From positions 1 through 64,000 of the forward strand of contig JALMLS010000175.1 in assembly GCA_038496445.1 (NCBI GenBank): a DNA stretch of 64,000 nucleotides. The letters run 5' to 3'. How positions within the stretch are numbered: position 1 is the stretch's first letter; each line of letters begins with the position of its first letter. Under the pieces are notes generated by a model. It did no database searches, was not told where the DNA came from, and was given only the letters and a program-made list of their open reading frames with translations. Source of the stretch: Trichosphaerium sp. ATCC 40318 (lineage: Eukaryota; Discosea; Flabellinia; Trichosidae). Of the stretch, positions 33,001 through 44,099 are shown one piece after another. The position numbers were made by a program, and so were the translations under genes.

Positions 33001-33371
33001 TAATGTCAACATTAGCCAGCCCCGAAAGCACCTAAAGTATTCATTAGTTCAATTCAACGTTTTACAAAAAACACATACTGCTTCATAGTATCTGCACTTT
33101 GTTTAATTTTAATTTGTTTGCTAGCTCCTCGTACTTGATCTTTGTAGGTATTGTTCAAGATTACCATGCCCTGCACTTCCTAATGCGGACTCAAAACGCG
33201 AAGCGACAAGACCCAATTTTAAATGTATATTGTTCTGCTGATTTATCCTGTAGCAACGATTAACTAAGCCAATACAGCGAACAGCTTAAAAAGGATGTGA
33301 CATTTACAAAAAAGCGAAAATATTTGCTACCCGCTGGGCGCATTAACTTTGTACGAAAGGCACGTGACAAG

Positions 33372-33632
33372 CTACGCACCATGAATCTTCAATAAAATAA
33401 AAGGTAGAACGGCAATTGGTTTAGTGGTATCAACTGATTTAGGTTGTGGTACATGATTAAGTACTGGAAAGAACAGTACAAAAAAAAAAACTGAAAACGT
33501 GATGTGTTGTTTATTTGTTTAATGAATACCTATAACCTTGTTACTAATTGTTTCACTTCTTGCTTTGAACACTCGCAACACAGTGTTATTTGGCCGCATT
33601 GGAGCGGTATAAAAGATATTTGGAACTTCCAT
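33372..33632 (-). CDS. Small hypothetical gene, two exons
   Basis: ATG at 33632 gives MEVPNIFYTAPMRPNNTVLR, then FKARSETISNKVI. An intron of about 100 bases ending CTTTCCAG joins in frame to VLNHVPQPKSVDTTKPIAVL, then PFILLKIHGA and a stop. It begins only 11 bases past the LRR gene stop on the same strand. No family was recognised. The 3' part could instead continue by further splicing towards the hAT relic. Confidence 0.3.
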
Positions 33633-33643
33633 GCTCCCCAACC

Positions 33644-34855
33644 TTAAATTATTACTGTAGCACCATCAAAACCTTGAATGTCACTTCCTTTTATGTGCTG
33701 ACAACCAAATAGCATAATCATATTTACACCTGTTAATGCATTAATTCCATCGATAGTAATAAAATCACAATGGCTTAAATCAATTGTATGAACACCAGCC
33801 AACGCTTTAATACCATCATCTGTTACACGAGTATTACTTAAATCAACTGTATGTGCTCCTGCCAAAGCCTTAACACCAACATCTGTGATATTTACACAAT
33901 AACGTAAATCAATGGTATGAACCCCAGCTAGTGCTTTAACACCTTCATCTGTGATTCCCTCACAATGACATAACCTAATTGAATGAACTCCAGTCAACGC
34001 TTTTATACCATCATCTGTTATATAACTACAACAGCTTAGACTTATTTCTTGAACTCCAGCCAATGCTTTTACACCAACATCTGTGATGCCATCACGACAA
34101 AATGTTAAATCAATGGAATGAACTCCTGCCAATGGTATAATACCTTTATCTGTGATTTGGTTGCAATGACTTAAACAAATTACTTCAACTCCAGCTAGCT
34201 CTTTAATACCATCATCTGTAACATTCTTACAATCACTAAGATCAATGATATGAACTCCAGCAAGTGCTTTAACACCTTCATCTGTGACATCACAATAGCT
34301 TAACTTAATTGAGTAAACTCCAGCCAATGCTTTAATCCCATCATCTGTCACATGTTCACAAAAGCTTAAGTCTATGGTATGAACACCAGCTAACGCTTTG
34401 ACACCAATATCTGTTATGTTGGTATCAAATAACGTTATCTTTTGTATGCCAGCAAGTTGCATAAGATGATCATCTGTCAGTTTCTTTCCACGTCCAAAGT
34501 CAATACTGTTAACAATGTTAAAGTCTGTAAAATCAATATCTGAGGACATTTTCGGTATGAAGAGTTCATACACTCCCTGTAGGTATTTCAAGTGCTTTTG
34601 CTTTAGACAAAACCATAGACTGAGTTTGTTGGACTTGATGAGCTGTGGCGCTGTTTTATACAGTTTTTTCAGCTTCTTTTTAGATTTAATGATAATAAGT
34701 CGTATATCTTTGTATCCCAAGTGCTGTATTGCGATATTAGCCAATATTTTAGATGTATGCACTACTGAGTGCAAAGAAAACAATGAAACGTATTGTAGGA
34801 TATGAACAATAAGTTCAACAGGAATTTCATCAAAGAAAGACGTGTTTTGGTTCAT
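33644..34855 (-). CDS. Intronless F-box-like/leucine-rich-repeat protein, 403 aa
   Basis: Paralogue of 19335-20471. The N-terminus MNQNTSFFDEIPVELIVHIL is F-box-like, then a Lys-rich segment (KSKKKLKKLYK). At least eleven LRR units follow from about residue 120 on the pattern DEGVKALAGVHTIDLSYC.. with alternating ITD/VTD starts. Repeats here are more diverged from each other than in the 19-kb paralogue. No intron, no signal peptide. If the F-box works it would be an SCF-type substrate receptor; that is family inference only. Confidence 0.8.
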   Translation of the reverse strand: MNQNTSFFDEIPVELIVHILQYVSLFSLHSVVHTSKILANIAIQHLGYKDIRLIIIKSKKKLKKLYKTAPQLIKSNKLSLWFCLKQKHLKYLQGVYELFIPKMSSDIDFTDFNIVNSIDFGRGKKLTDDHLMQLAGIQKITLFDTNITDIGVKALAGVHTIDLSFCEHVTDDGIKALAGVYSIKLSYCDVTDEGVKALAGVHIIDLSDCKNVTDDGIKELAGVEVICLSHCNQITDKGIIPLAGVHSIDLTFCRDGITDVGVKALAGVQEISLSCCSYITDDGIKALTGVHSIRLCHCEGITDEGVKALAGVHTIDLRYCVNITDVGVKALAGAHTVDLSNTRVTDDGIKALAGVHTIDLSHCDFITIDGINALTGVNMIMLFGCQHIKGSDIQGFDGATVII

Positions 34856-35182
34856 TGGCGTACTCCACGGAACTAAAGAATTTTGCGCACGATATCACGA
34901 CTCTTTTTGACTGCAAATGTAATGAACGTTGACTGGTTTTTAGCCCTTTTAAACAATGGCTTATAAAAGACGAAACGAAGCTCAAACTTGTTGAGATATC
35001 TTGTAGTGAGTTCATGCAATGACAACCCCAACCCAACACATGGAGTTTCCGATAGTAGGTGCAGTAAGCTTTATGTACGAGGTGTGTTAAAGTTGTAATA
35101 CTGAAGGAAAAGTCTTTTTCCTGTTTGTTTTAATATTTATCACATCACGTGTTTGTTTTCTCAAGTAACTTATATTTATTAC
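34856..35182. other. Intergenic region
   Basis: Between the LRR start and the RasGEF gene stop, both on the minus strand. It contains one CACGTG (about 35147). Open frames here are short and unrecognised. Confidence 0.4.
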
Positions 35183-38100
35183 TCACTTTTCAGGTGGTTC
35201 AAGTTCACGCGACTTTTTAAAGGCAGAAGAATCATCCAGCACACTAAAAACACATAAGATTAATACAAGAACAAAATGAGAAAAAATAAAAAATTGAGTT
35301 ACTTTGTGCCTCAAATGTGATTAAACGCGTAAAATAGTGAACGTACTTAGGGTCTTCTATGTATTCTATAATAGGTTTATGCTCGAGTAAATTATAAGGG
35401 CATTGTTGGTACAACAGTAACTTTTCTAAAATTTCAGCCAATTTCTCACGTTTGTGGAAATTAATCTTTCCTGTTGGTGTTTTGTTCGGTGCACCTATTT
35501 TGAAAGATAGCTTAGTACCAAAGTACTCGTTGAGAACATTTTTATATTTCACATACCTTCATCCAGTTTCGTTAAATCAGTCAAGAGAATGCCTAAAAAG
35601 TTGAGTCAGTTTGTTTTTTGTATTTTGTTTTTTGTCTTTGTTTCACCTGTAAATGGAATAAGAGGTGGATTGCCATTTGCTACTTCTTTTCTTAGATTAG
35701 CATAATTATGGCCAATAGATAATGATTCAGCTTTCAATGTTTGAAGCTCCATCAATCGAGTTTTATTCACTTTCTAAAATACAATTTAGTATTAAAAACT
35801 CCATTCGTATCACAACAGTATTCGTGTACTTACCGACCACGTCCTTTTCAAACGATCAACAGCTGAATTAGCGAAAGCTGCAACAAGTTGCATTGCTCCT
35901 TCGAAATTATTAAGCCTATGTAGCTCCTATTTGCTGTCAGAAGAAACCGAAAAAAATAAGAAAAAGCAACGTACTTTGGCGACAACAATGAAGTTATCAA
36001 TGACCTTAGACAGGAAAATAAGATTCAGGCGCGAGGTTTCTGTTCTATATTAAATAATACATACCTTGGCTCGCTTTGTGTATTTATTAGACTTCAAAAT
36101 TTCTGTTATTGTCCATGCTGATATGTGATTAGAAAAAGCAATCATCTTTATCAAGTTTGGACTATTTTTCTCTTTTCCTTTCTTTGAGAAAGCCAAACCC
36201 ATGCATTCTTTAACTTGAATAGCCTAATCATTGAACATAAATAAAGACATGATACTGACACTAACAGAAACGAAAAAAAAAAACGTGACTTGCCTTGAAC
36301 AGCTCAAAAAATTTGAATGTAATTTGTCTTGCAATCTCAAACGGATGTATGTCTCCAGCTTTTGATATCACTCTGTGCTTTGGTACTAGAATTGCTGGCG
36401 GTGGTTTTGCAAACTTTGGTATATACTTTGCTTTAGTATTGTTAAGCTACAAACAAAATCAATTAAGGGTGTTTGTTACTTCAGATGTAAGTTCAAACGA
36501 GAAACTATTGCTCTTTTGTCTTGTGTAACTCTACCTTATTGTTTAACGTCGATGAAATTCTATCATACAGTTTTGTGCCATCGCAAGATTTAACATGTAC
36601 AAAGAAGGCCTTTATCTTTGACACAAGTTGTACATCAGACTGGAAAAAAATATGTTAGTGAAGAGTAATACGAAAGACCAAAAAAAAAAGTTGTTTCAAA
36701 GGTTTTTTTTTATCACGTGCTTCGAAATCAAAGAAATATCGAGACATCCACCGATTGATAAAACTGATTATTCTCAAACGATACACTTTATCCAAGCTTA
36801 CACTTGACGTTCTAAAACATTGTAAGAAAGAAAAAATACTCAATTGAGTTCACGTACGCCCTGGTGTTATCCAGATTTGCAAATTCAAGGTATTTATCTT
36901 GTAGTATCTCGATAAGACGATGAGGTGTTGTAAAAGTACGATACGTCAATAAAAACACAGTAGTGTATCGCTCTAAACAGATGGAATTTAAAATTGACAT
37001 ATTGTGTTTTAAAGCTAACAAGACATACGTGCTGCAGTGCCATCATAAAGGTTATCAATAAGTTTCTCTACAGAACCCTCAAGTACTGATTTTGTACCGC
37101 TAACAGGTGTTGCTGAAACGTTCTCCAAAGGTTTGACAAAAAGCCTGGAAGGTGTTTAGTTCTTTTATGGAAGAATGAATTTTTACTGTGGATAAGCTTC
37201 AATGAGATCTTCCAAGGTATTATACTGATCCTCTCCAACACCGAAATGTTCAATACCTGAGAATAGAGTTAGTTAGATACCACGTCATGTGGAATAGATC
37301 ACCTTTTTCATTGCCCCTTTGAATGCGTATATGCTCTATGCCACCCTTCGAAGTATATGAAAGAGTAACACTTCCAGGCGACCGACTGAAGCGCAACAAG
37401 TAAGTTCCCTTGTTTAAACAGTAAATAACTAACGTTTGAATGTAATCATAGTAATATCGCGTACCACTGGTTGTGCTTTCAGTAAATCATCGGCCTGCTC
37501 TTTTGAAATATCACCGTAAAACCATCTTTAAAGTAAAATGAGCGAGAAATTGTTTACTTGACTTTTTACAAAAACTTACTTTTTCTTATGCATTTCACCA
37601 GCATATGGGAATACGAAGAAATGATTATTTGCTGCAATAAGATCCTTGATAGAGCTATAGCATTTTATCCTTGAAAAATCACGTGTTAATACACGTGACA
37701 AATAATCTTCAAAAGAAAAAACAGTTAAAATAAAATTACCCATCATATTCTTGAATCTTCAAGCCTTCAGGTGAATGCCATATCCTGGATGCCTTTGGGT
37801 TCAAAGACCCATCCTCCTGCTCATAAACAAAATTCACAGCGAAATTTCCAGGCTTCGACTCACTGAATCGTACAACGAAAGTACCAGCACGTTCTAAACG
37901 CCAAAAAATCAATAATCCGTTATTTCTTCAAAAAGAGGAACTACCTATTTCTAATAATTTTGCCGCTTCATCATTCGATAAAAATCCATGAAACCATTGA
38001 GCCTGTAGAGTTTGACGAACCTATTCGCGTTGTTAATAAGTATATGTAGTCTCTTGGTTATGTTTAGATACTTACCTTGATTATACACTCGCCTATAGGA

Positions 38101-40698
38101 CCGAAACCCTTCAAATACTCGGAGAACTTATAAATATTGACATAGCCAGTGTTTGAGTTATCAAGAATATACTTTATAGCCTTCTCTTCACTAGCTAATA
38201 ACTGATCTGTGCCTTGAGGAGCACCTTCAAGTTGTCTTGACGTCTTTGTAAACTTACAAAGTTGTTTAATGAAAGGCTCCCATGGTACCATGAATTTCTT
38301 TTGGAAACAAAAAAGTAAGCATTGATTCGATGATGAGTTCTTTCTTACTTCAGTGCCAAAGGCTTTTTGCCAGAATTTCTTTGCCTGTTCGTCATGCTTG
38401 AATATATCCTGTAATATTTCACGCATCGAATTGGTTGTACTCTCTTCTTCTTTGTTGTCTATTGTCTTTGTTTTCGCTTTAACTTTAATAGATTGAATGT
38501 ATCTAAAAACCTTATTTTAGCGTTTTGTAAGAAACTACGACACGTGCGTATCAAATGTGCTCATTTCTTCTGTAAGATTTGCATTGAGCTTTTCTATAGC
38601 TCCACGTAGCTGCCGGTTCTTTAGAAACTTACTGAAAACTGTCATTTGCTCCATACGATTCCATAAATCTGAAGATAATACTTTAGAAAAAAAAGAAAAA
38701 AAAAGACATCAACTCACCTTCAAACTGATACAAGAAATGCTCGAAAGCTAATCACGTGATTAATAGTTAGTATTATATATATTTGTAAGTTAAGCTTGTT
38801 AAAACATACTGGATATTCGTAAGAGCTCTATTAACTCCACAACCAAAGACGGGTTCATATCAACCAAATTATTAAGTGTTATCAACAGCTGTCGTAAATT
38901 ACCAACAAATTCTATTAGAGAAGGTTCGTTCCTGTATGAGAAATACTTATTAGATATAGTCTCAATGATTAACCCCGACGGGAACTTACTTTGATTGTAG
39001 TGTTTTCCACACTGCCACAATCCTTTCCCGAAGTTTTTTCATTTTCTCAAGCTTAAAAACAAATGGTTAAACGCTAAATATTCCAAGCTCCAAGAGCCTT
39101 AACACAATACCTTTTGCTTGTTGATAGCAACTAAATAAGGTGGAGGTGTTTGAACCAATCTTGCACTCTGAAAAACAAAAAATAAGTCAAAACAAGCAAG
39201 GAGGGAAGAACAACAAAACAACACAAAACAAATGAAATAAAAAAAACATGTTGATGACGTACCACGCAGTTCTGATAATTATCCGGAATAGCCTTAAAAC
39301 AATAGTGCACTACTTGTACCGCTCTAGCTTTGGAACTCATCCCACGAATAAGTAGTGGAGCAAATTTTTCTGCGACTTCCACCTCTTTCAATTTACCTTT
39401 TTTTGAATTCTTTGTTAGCAACATTAATGTCTTATGATTTGGACGTATACCTTTCCTGCAAATACTTGTCAATCCGCGCATCAAGTACAATAAAGCCAGG
39501 TATTGGGGCTTAGGAAAACAGTATATAACAGGAAGCAATGCGTCAGTAGCACCTAAAAATCGCGTTACAATAAAACAAATATTTTACTTTTCTAGTTTAG
39601 GTACCTGCACGCTCTACTTCTGGCAGTAACTCCTCTGGGAATAAACCGTGTGGTAACTGGCGTAAGAAAAGCATGAGTAAAGAAGCTGCTTGCTCGTTTC
39701 TAGTGAATGCAATGTCTTGCCCTGTAAGAAGTATTTGTACTCTCAAATTCATTTGTTGTTAAGTGCCTGAATTGAAGTTGTTCCTCAACGTAAAAGTGTG
39801 GGTTGTAGGATCCGACATGCGAAATACATTAGTGCTTGCTCTAGATCCATGGTAATTAGCTTCCAAGTAGTCCAAAGAAGTAGCAAGTATTTTAGGTATT
39901 TCACCAGAGCGTCTAACGCCTTTTGTAAATCCTACAAAAATTAAATATAGCGTCACGTGGTTGGTTGAAACAAAACGCACGTCTAGCTTCCTTTGTTAGA
40001 ACTACAGTCAACGGAATATTAAATATACGACTACCATAAAGCATGGATGATACTTCTTTCGGTTTATGCTACACATAGATACAAAATTAGAAGCGATGAA
40101 AGGTGTGAAGACAAATACTGAAAACTAAAAAAACAGGCTCTTTAGTTGAACCACCGAGCTCGTGTACCAAGTATGGCCTTATCTTGTTTGTGTATTCAGC
40201 CAGATCATCACCCAACATACGTGTTGTGGCGCACTCAGCTTGGTTTATCCAATACATCTTTGACTCTTGCGATTCGGCAAAAAACGTATGTACTGTATGC
40301 GTTGAAAGATTTACGAAATGGAAAGGCGCTGATTTATCTAAATGAACGAGAGTAAGCCGTAAATACGTCACAATCACGTGAGGTTAAAAAAAAATACTAA
40401 TTTAATTACGCCTTACCCTCAGCAAACCTATGATCGTCCAATACAAGTACTTCCTTCAGTGGTAGTGTTACCTTTAAGTTATAGCTCGTTTGAGACTCTC
40501 CACTGGATGAATTAGAAATCACCTAAACAAAAAAAAAAGACGTTAGTTTGATGCTTTTTGCTGCTTTTAATTATCACGTGCCAACGCATCAGTAAACAAA
40601 AAAGCTACAACTTCCTTAAATACTAATCCGGCTTTCATTTGCAGTTTTCCTTGCGTTAATAGTGTCCCTTTATTGAACCATTCGGCTTTACAACACAT
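35183..40698 (-). CDS. PH-RhoGAP-Cbl-like EF/SH2-SH2-RasGEF signalling protein
   Basis: Very long multi-exon gene. In order: a PH domain (GKLQMKAGLVFKEVVAFLFT at about 40600, then FHFVNLSTHTVHTFF and WINQAEC). Next a RhoGAP domain (IFNIPLTVVL, IPKILATSLDYLEANY, NVFRMSD for the Arg finger, LLPVIYCFPKPQYLALLYLM). A helical region follows, then FWQKAFG, VPWEPFIKQL, NTGYVNIYKFSEYLKGFGP and WFHGFLSNDEAAKLL, which mirrors the Cbl EF-hand plus SH2 order. SH2 number one has GTFVVRFSESKPG, number two GTYLLRFSRSPG. RasGEF_N (YTTVFLLTYRTF) and the CDC25 domain (FTGILLTDLTKLDEG) complete it, ending LEPPEK. It would couple phosphotyrosine to Ras activation and Rho inactivation. The 5' end is uncertain; the chosen ATG at 40698 precedes the PH domain, and more exons may lie up to about 40880. 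Confidence 0.75.
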
Positions 40699-41056
40699 AT
40701 CAGAATTTATCAAACATAAAAACCAAAATTATAGTCCAGAGGCCTTTGGCATGGCAGTAAAACTAAAAAATTATACTTACCCATGGAATGGGCCAGCGAA
40801 GAGCGGTTCCCAGCCATTTGTTATAACCAATAGTTTAATATCGCGCCCTAGTGTATTGCAGTGTTCGAACTGGCGTACTTTGTCGGTTTAGGCTGCTGGT
40901 AAGTCAAATACTGGTCAATTTTGTGCTACCTACTTTGAAAGTGGTTTGTGTAGCTATTTTGACAGCTGTTATTATGGCATGAATTAGTCGTTTATTTTTA
41001 GGTCACGTGATTTAATTAAAATATTTATAAAAACAATGCGTTGGAAGTTCCTACTT

Positions 41057-42067
41057 CTACCACTTCAATTTTAAGTAACGAACAACACCACCACGTTCTG
41101 GAGAGTACTCATCTAAGTCACATTGCAATCCAGTTTTTTCTTCAATGTACCTATCAATTATTCTCAGAGGGATGTGTAGACACAGAGTCATTTGTATACG
41201 TACTGTATAAGACGCGCTTGACGCTGTTCAATCTGTGGAGAACACGCTTTTTGAGAGCCAACTACAGAAAATAATTTGTGAATAAAAAAAATATTTGAAT
41301 AAAGCCAAAACAGAATTATTTGTTAATTTATACGTACCACCTGTTGATAGGTATCTACATAATACAACATCAGTGTAGCTATAGTTTGCTCCTTGTGCTA
41401 CATTCTTATCTTTGGCTCCAACTAGGCGCACAGTGTACAAAGAACTGACAACAAACATTAGACTAAAAAAGTGAAAAAAAATAAAGAGACTTTACTCCTA
41501 GCAAACATGCTTCATACAGCGCCAACACGTGGTGCATTCACGGTTGGGCTCACCTTTGTTTTGCCGCTTTTTGCATGTGCGGCCATATAGTCTTTATTAG
41601 CTTATCAGCGCGATACGCAAGAGTCATATTTGGTACGCTATGATGTTGTCCAATCTCCCTCAATTCGTGGCTGAGCATTCTGCTTTTATCAACGCCCAGT
41701 GCGTCTGAGGAGTACGGAATCTGGAAAAAATCGAGCTCTGCCTTTAGTAGCGCTATATTCATGTTCGGCGGAGCGTAAACAAACCCGTTGCGGTGAAAAT
41801 TCAAAACCACATTGAAAGCAGTTGGATCTCGATCAAAGAAGTATGATCCATCATCGTCTGAGTAGTATTAGGCAGATGTTTGAATTACACGTTCAAAAAT
41901 TAAACAAACTGACCTGGCTTTATCAAAGACGCATTCTCCTCCGCAAACATAGTCCCCAGGAGGGTTTTTGGGTATTTTTTGATTGTGTCAAGCGTTGTTT
42001 CAAATAGCGTACCGCCGACATTTAGTTTCAAGCGGCCGCTGTGACTACCATTTAGAGCTCTTTTCAT
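41057..42067 (-). CDS. KCTD-like BTB/T1-domain protein
   Basis: The BTB (potassium channel T1-type) domain is clear: LKLNVGGTLFETTLDTI, KYPKTLLGTMF, then VLNFHRNGFVY and LLKAELDFFQIP. This order is diagnostic of KCTD proteins, which form pentamers and often act as Cullin-3 adaptors. There is no ion-channel part. After the BTB come a basic linker and a C-terminal domain (LYTVRLVGAKDKNV, SYTDVVLCRYLSTG) that splices in frame through two small exons to end RGGVVRYLKLKW. The start is ambiguous. ATG 42067 gives MKRALNGSHSGRLKLNVGG with a 56-base gap to the divergent gene. ATG 42157 would add 30 residues but overlap that gene's coding start. Confidence 0.8.
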
Positions 42068-42123
42068 GACATAGAGCTTGTTTATGAAGTTTGACCAGAA
42101 AAAGTCGCCAAACTGCGCTTGCA

Positions 42124-43450
42124 ATGTCTTATAACAGCGGTAAAGGCGTAGACGCATTTTTTAAGAACTTAGCACAGCGCAATAGAAAGCGAAAGATAGA
42201 AGCGCTGCGTAAAGTGTTTAATGAGCTAGACACGGATTCAAAGTGCGTTTAGGAACGTGTATGAAACCTAATAAAATCCTAGCGGTACATTAGAGTACAA
42301 TGAAGTAATGGAAGCGTTAAAGACCTCGAAACTACCATTCACGGAGGTAACGGTATCCTCAAACATCCAAAATTAACGGTTTGTAGGACGATATTCAAAT
42401 CATGTTTTTAGTCGCAGACTCTAACAATGATGGAGAAATTGACTTCAAAGAGTTTGTACAGATTGCTCAAGGTATTTAATAGCTCTTAAACAAAGCACGG
42501 ATTAAAAGAGCTATCTTCTTACACCAGCTAGGCGTTTACTTCACTTCGCTCAAAAACATCGCAGCAGGTTAGAAATCTTGACGTAAAGTTGTTTTTGACA
42601 AACTGTTAGACTGGAACGCACAAGTCACTCATGACGCCACATCCTTGCGTACTATGTTCGATAAGATAGATCACGATAATAAGTACGTGCTTCGTGCGTT
42701 GTCAAAAAACACTAGACATAACTTTAACACCGCTTTTTTGATTTTAATTGTTTAGTGGCGTTATCGACTTGAATGAGCTGGAAGTGGCCTTAAAAATTGC
42801 TGGTGCAAATCTCACAACCGTACGTATTTTTAAGGATGTGTTTGATCGTGTGTGGGCTTTTTAAAAGCTCGTAGGCGCAAGTAGAAAAATTATTTAAAGA
42901 CGCTGATAAAAACAATGATGGAGCTCTTGAATTTTCAGAGTTTCTGGGTATAGTTGAAAGTGCTGGGTTAGGAACATTCAGAGTAGGCACAAATAGTCAA
43001 TGTACGTGGTAAAAATGTCATATGAATGTGACACATTGTTACGAGAAAAAAATGAGAATTTCCGTAATGACGCTTTGTTTAGCCACTACTAAAAAAGCTA
43101 TGGCTTTATTTGCTCTTGGTGTACCTGCACAAAGCGCTTATCAATCTTATTTACAAAGATCACTTCCATGGGCTTGGAGAACAAGCGGGGAAGGTATTCA
43201 AACATATGCAGGTACTGCTGCACGATTGTTCCCTTCCCAAGCAAAATTGTACAATGCAACATTATCCCTCACCCGTTTCCAATACGTACGTGTCTGTGAC
43301 AATTCGTAAACTTACTTGAGTTTCTAGGGAGCTATAAATCAACAAGTTCGTGCTACACAGAATATGTTTTCGAGAGCTTGGGTTACCAGAGCGTTTATGC
43401 GTAGAAACGCTAGTGTACGCATTTACTTAGCGTTGTTATGGGCTTACTGA
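42124..43450 (+). CDS. Four-EF-hand calcium-binding protein with unique C-terminus
   Basis: Start MSYNSGKGVDAFFKNLAQRN. After splicing, four canonical 12-residue calcium loops appear: DTDSNGTLEYNE, DSNNDGEIDFKE, DHDNNGVIDLNE and DKNNDGALEFSE. Loops one and three are completed exactly across introns, which confirms the joins. A C-terminal region of about 110 residues (TKKAMALFALGVPAQSAYQS, ARLFPSQAKLYN, ending LALLWAY) has no recognised family; its hydrophobic and aromatic content suggests membrane or partner binding. The arrangement resembles the start of calcium-regulated mitochondrial carriers, but no carrier repeats follow. Divergent from the KCTD-like gene with a very short shared promoter. 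Confidence 0.75.
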
Positions 43451-44099
43451 GTGCTTGTAGGTCACTACTTTCATGTGTTGTACTGCTATGGCGTATCAAG
43501 GTTGGAGATTGTATGTAACTAATCAATAACAAAACGATCGCATTGAGATACTTTTATTGATGATATTATTTACAAGAGGCACCTTCAGCCCAATAAAGGC
43601 GCCCCGAATGGATTTACGTTCTCTATAGTGTAGAAATATCGCTATGGAGAACCCAGACCCAGTCGTTGCGCCTTTTGCTCACTCCTCGAAACCGTGGCTG
43701 ACAAGTTTTCCATTGGGTAGTTTATCCATTAAGAAGGACTTTCCAAGTTATCACCGCTACAACCTAGTTTAATTCTGAGATATTTGGTACATTACACAAT
43801 TAAGGCTTACTGGTGTTCGAGATAGTAAAGAAGAGATACAGTACTGCCTATTGTGTCATCAAGGGGTCCATCAGAGACTTGTTGCTACTGTTGTTATAAT
43901 CGATGTTTTGTGAGTATAAGAGGCTATTAAGGCATGTCGCGTGTATGTCTTTATTTAGTATGAGAAAAGCGTGGATGTACTGATAGCGTTGACATTCAGA
44001 AAACACGCAGCACGTGCATTTTGTGATTGTCGTTTTCTATGTTAAGTATGACACTGATTAAGTTGACACGAAGTGTCGTTTCAAGGGTAGTACACAGAG
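43451..44099. other. Intergenic region, 0.65 kb
   Basis: No exon, tRNA or repeated element was recognised. It lies between two plus-strand genes and should hold the 3' UTR of the EF-hand gene and the promoter of the transporter. One CACGTG occurs at about 44011. Confidence 0.4.
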
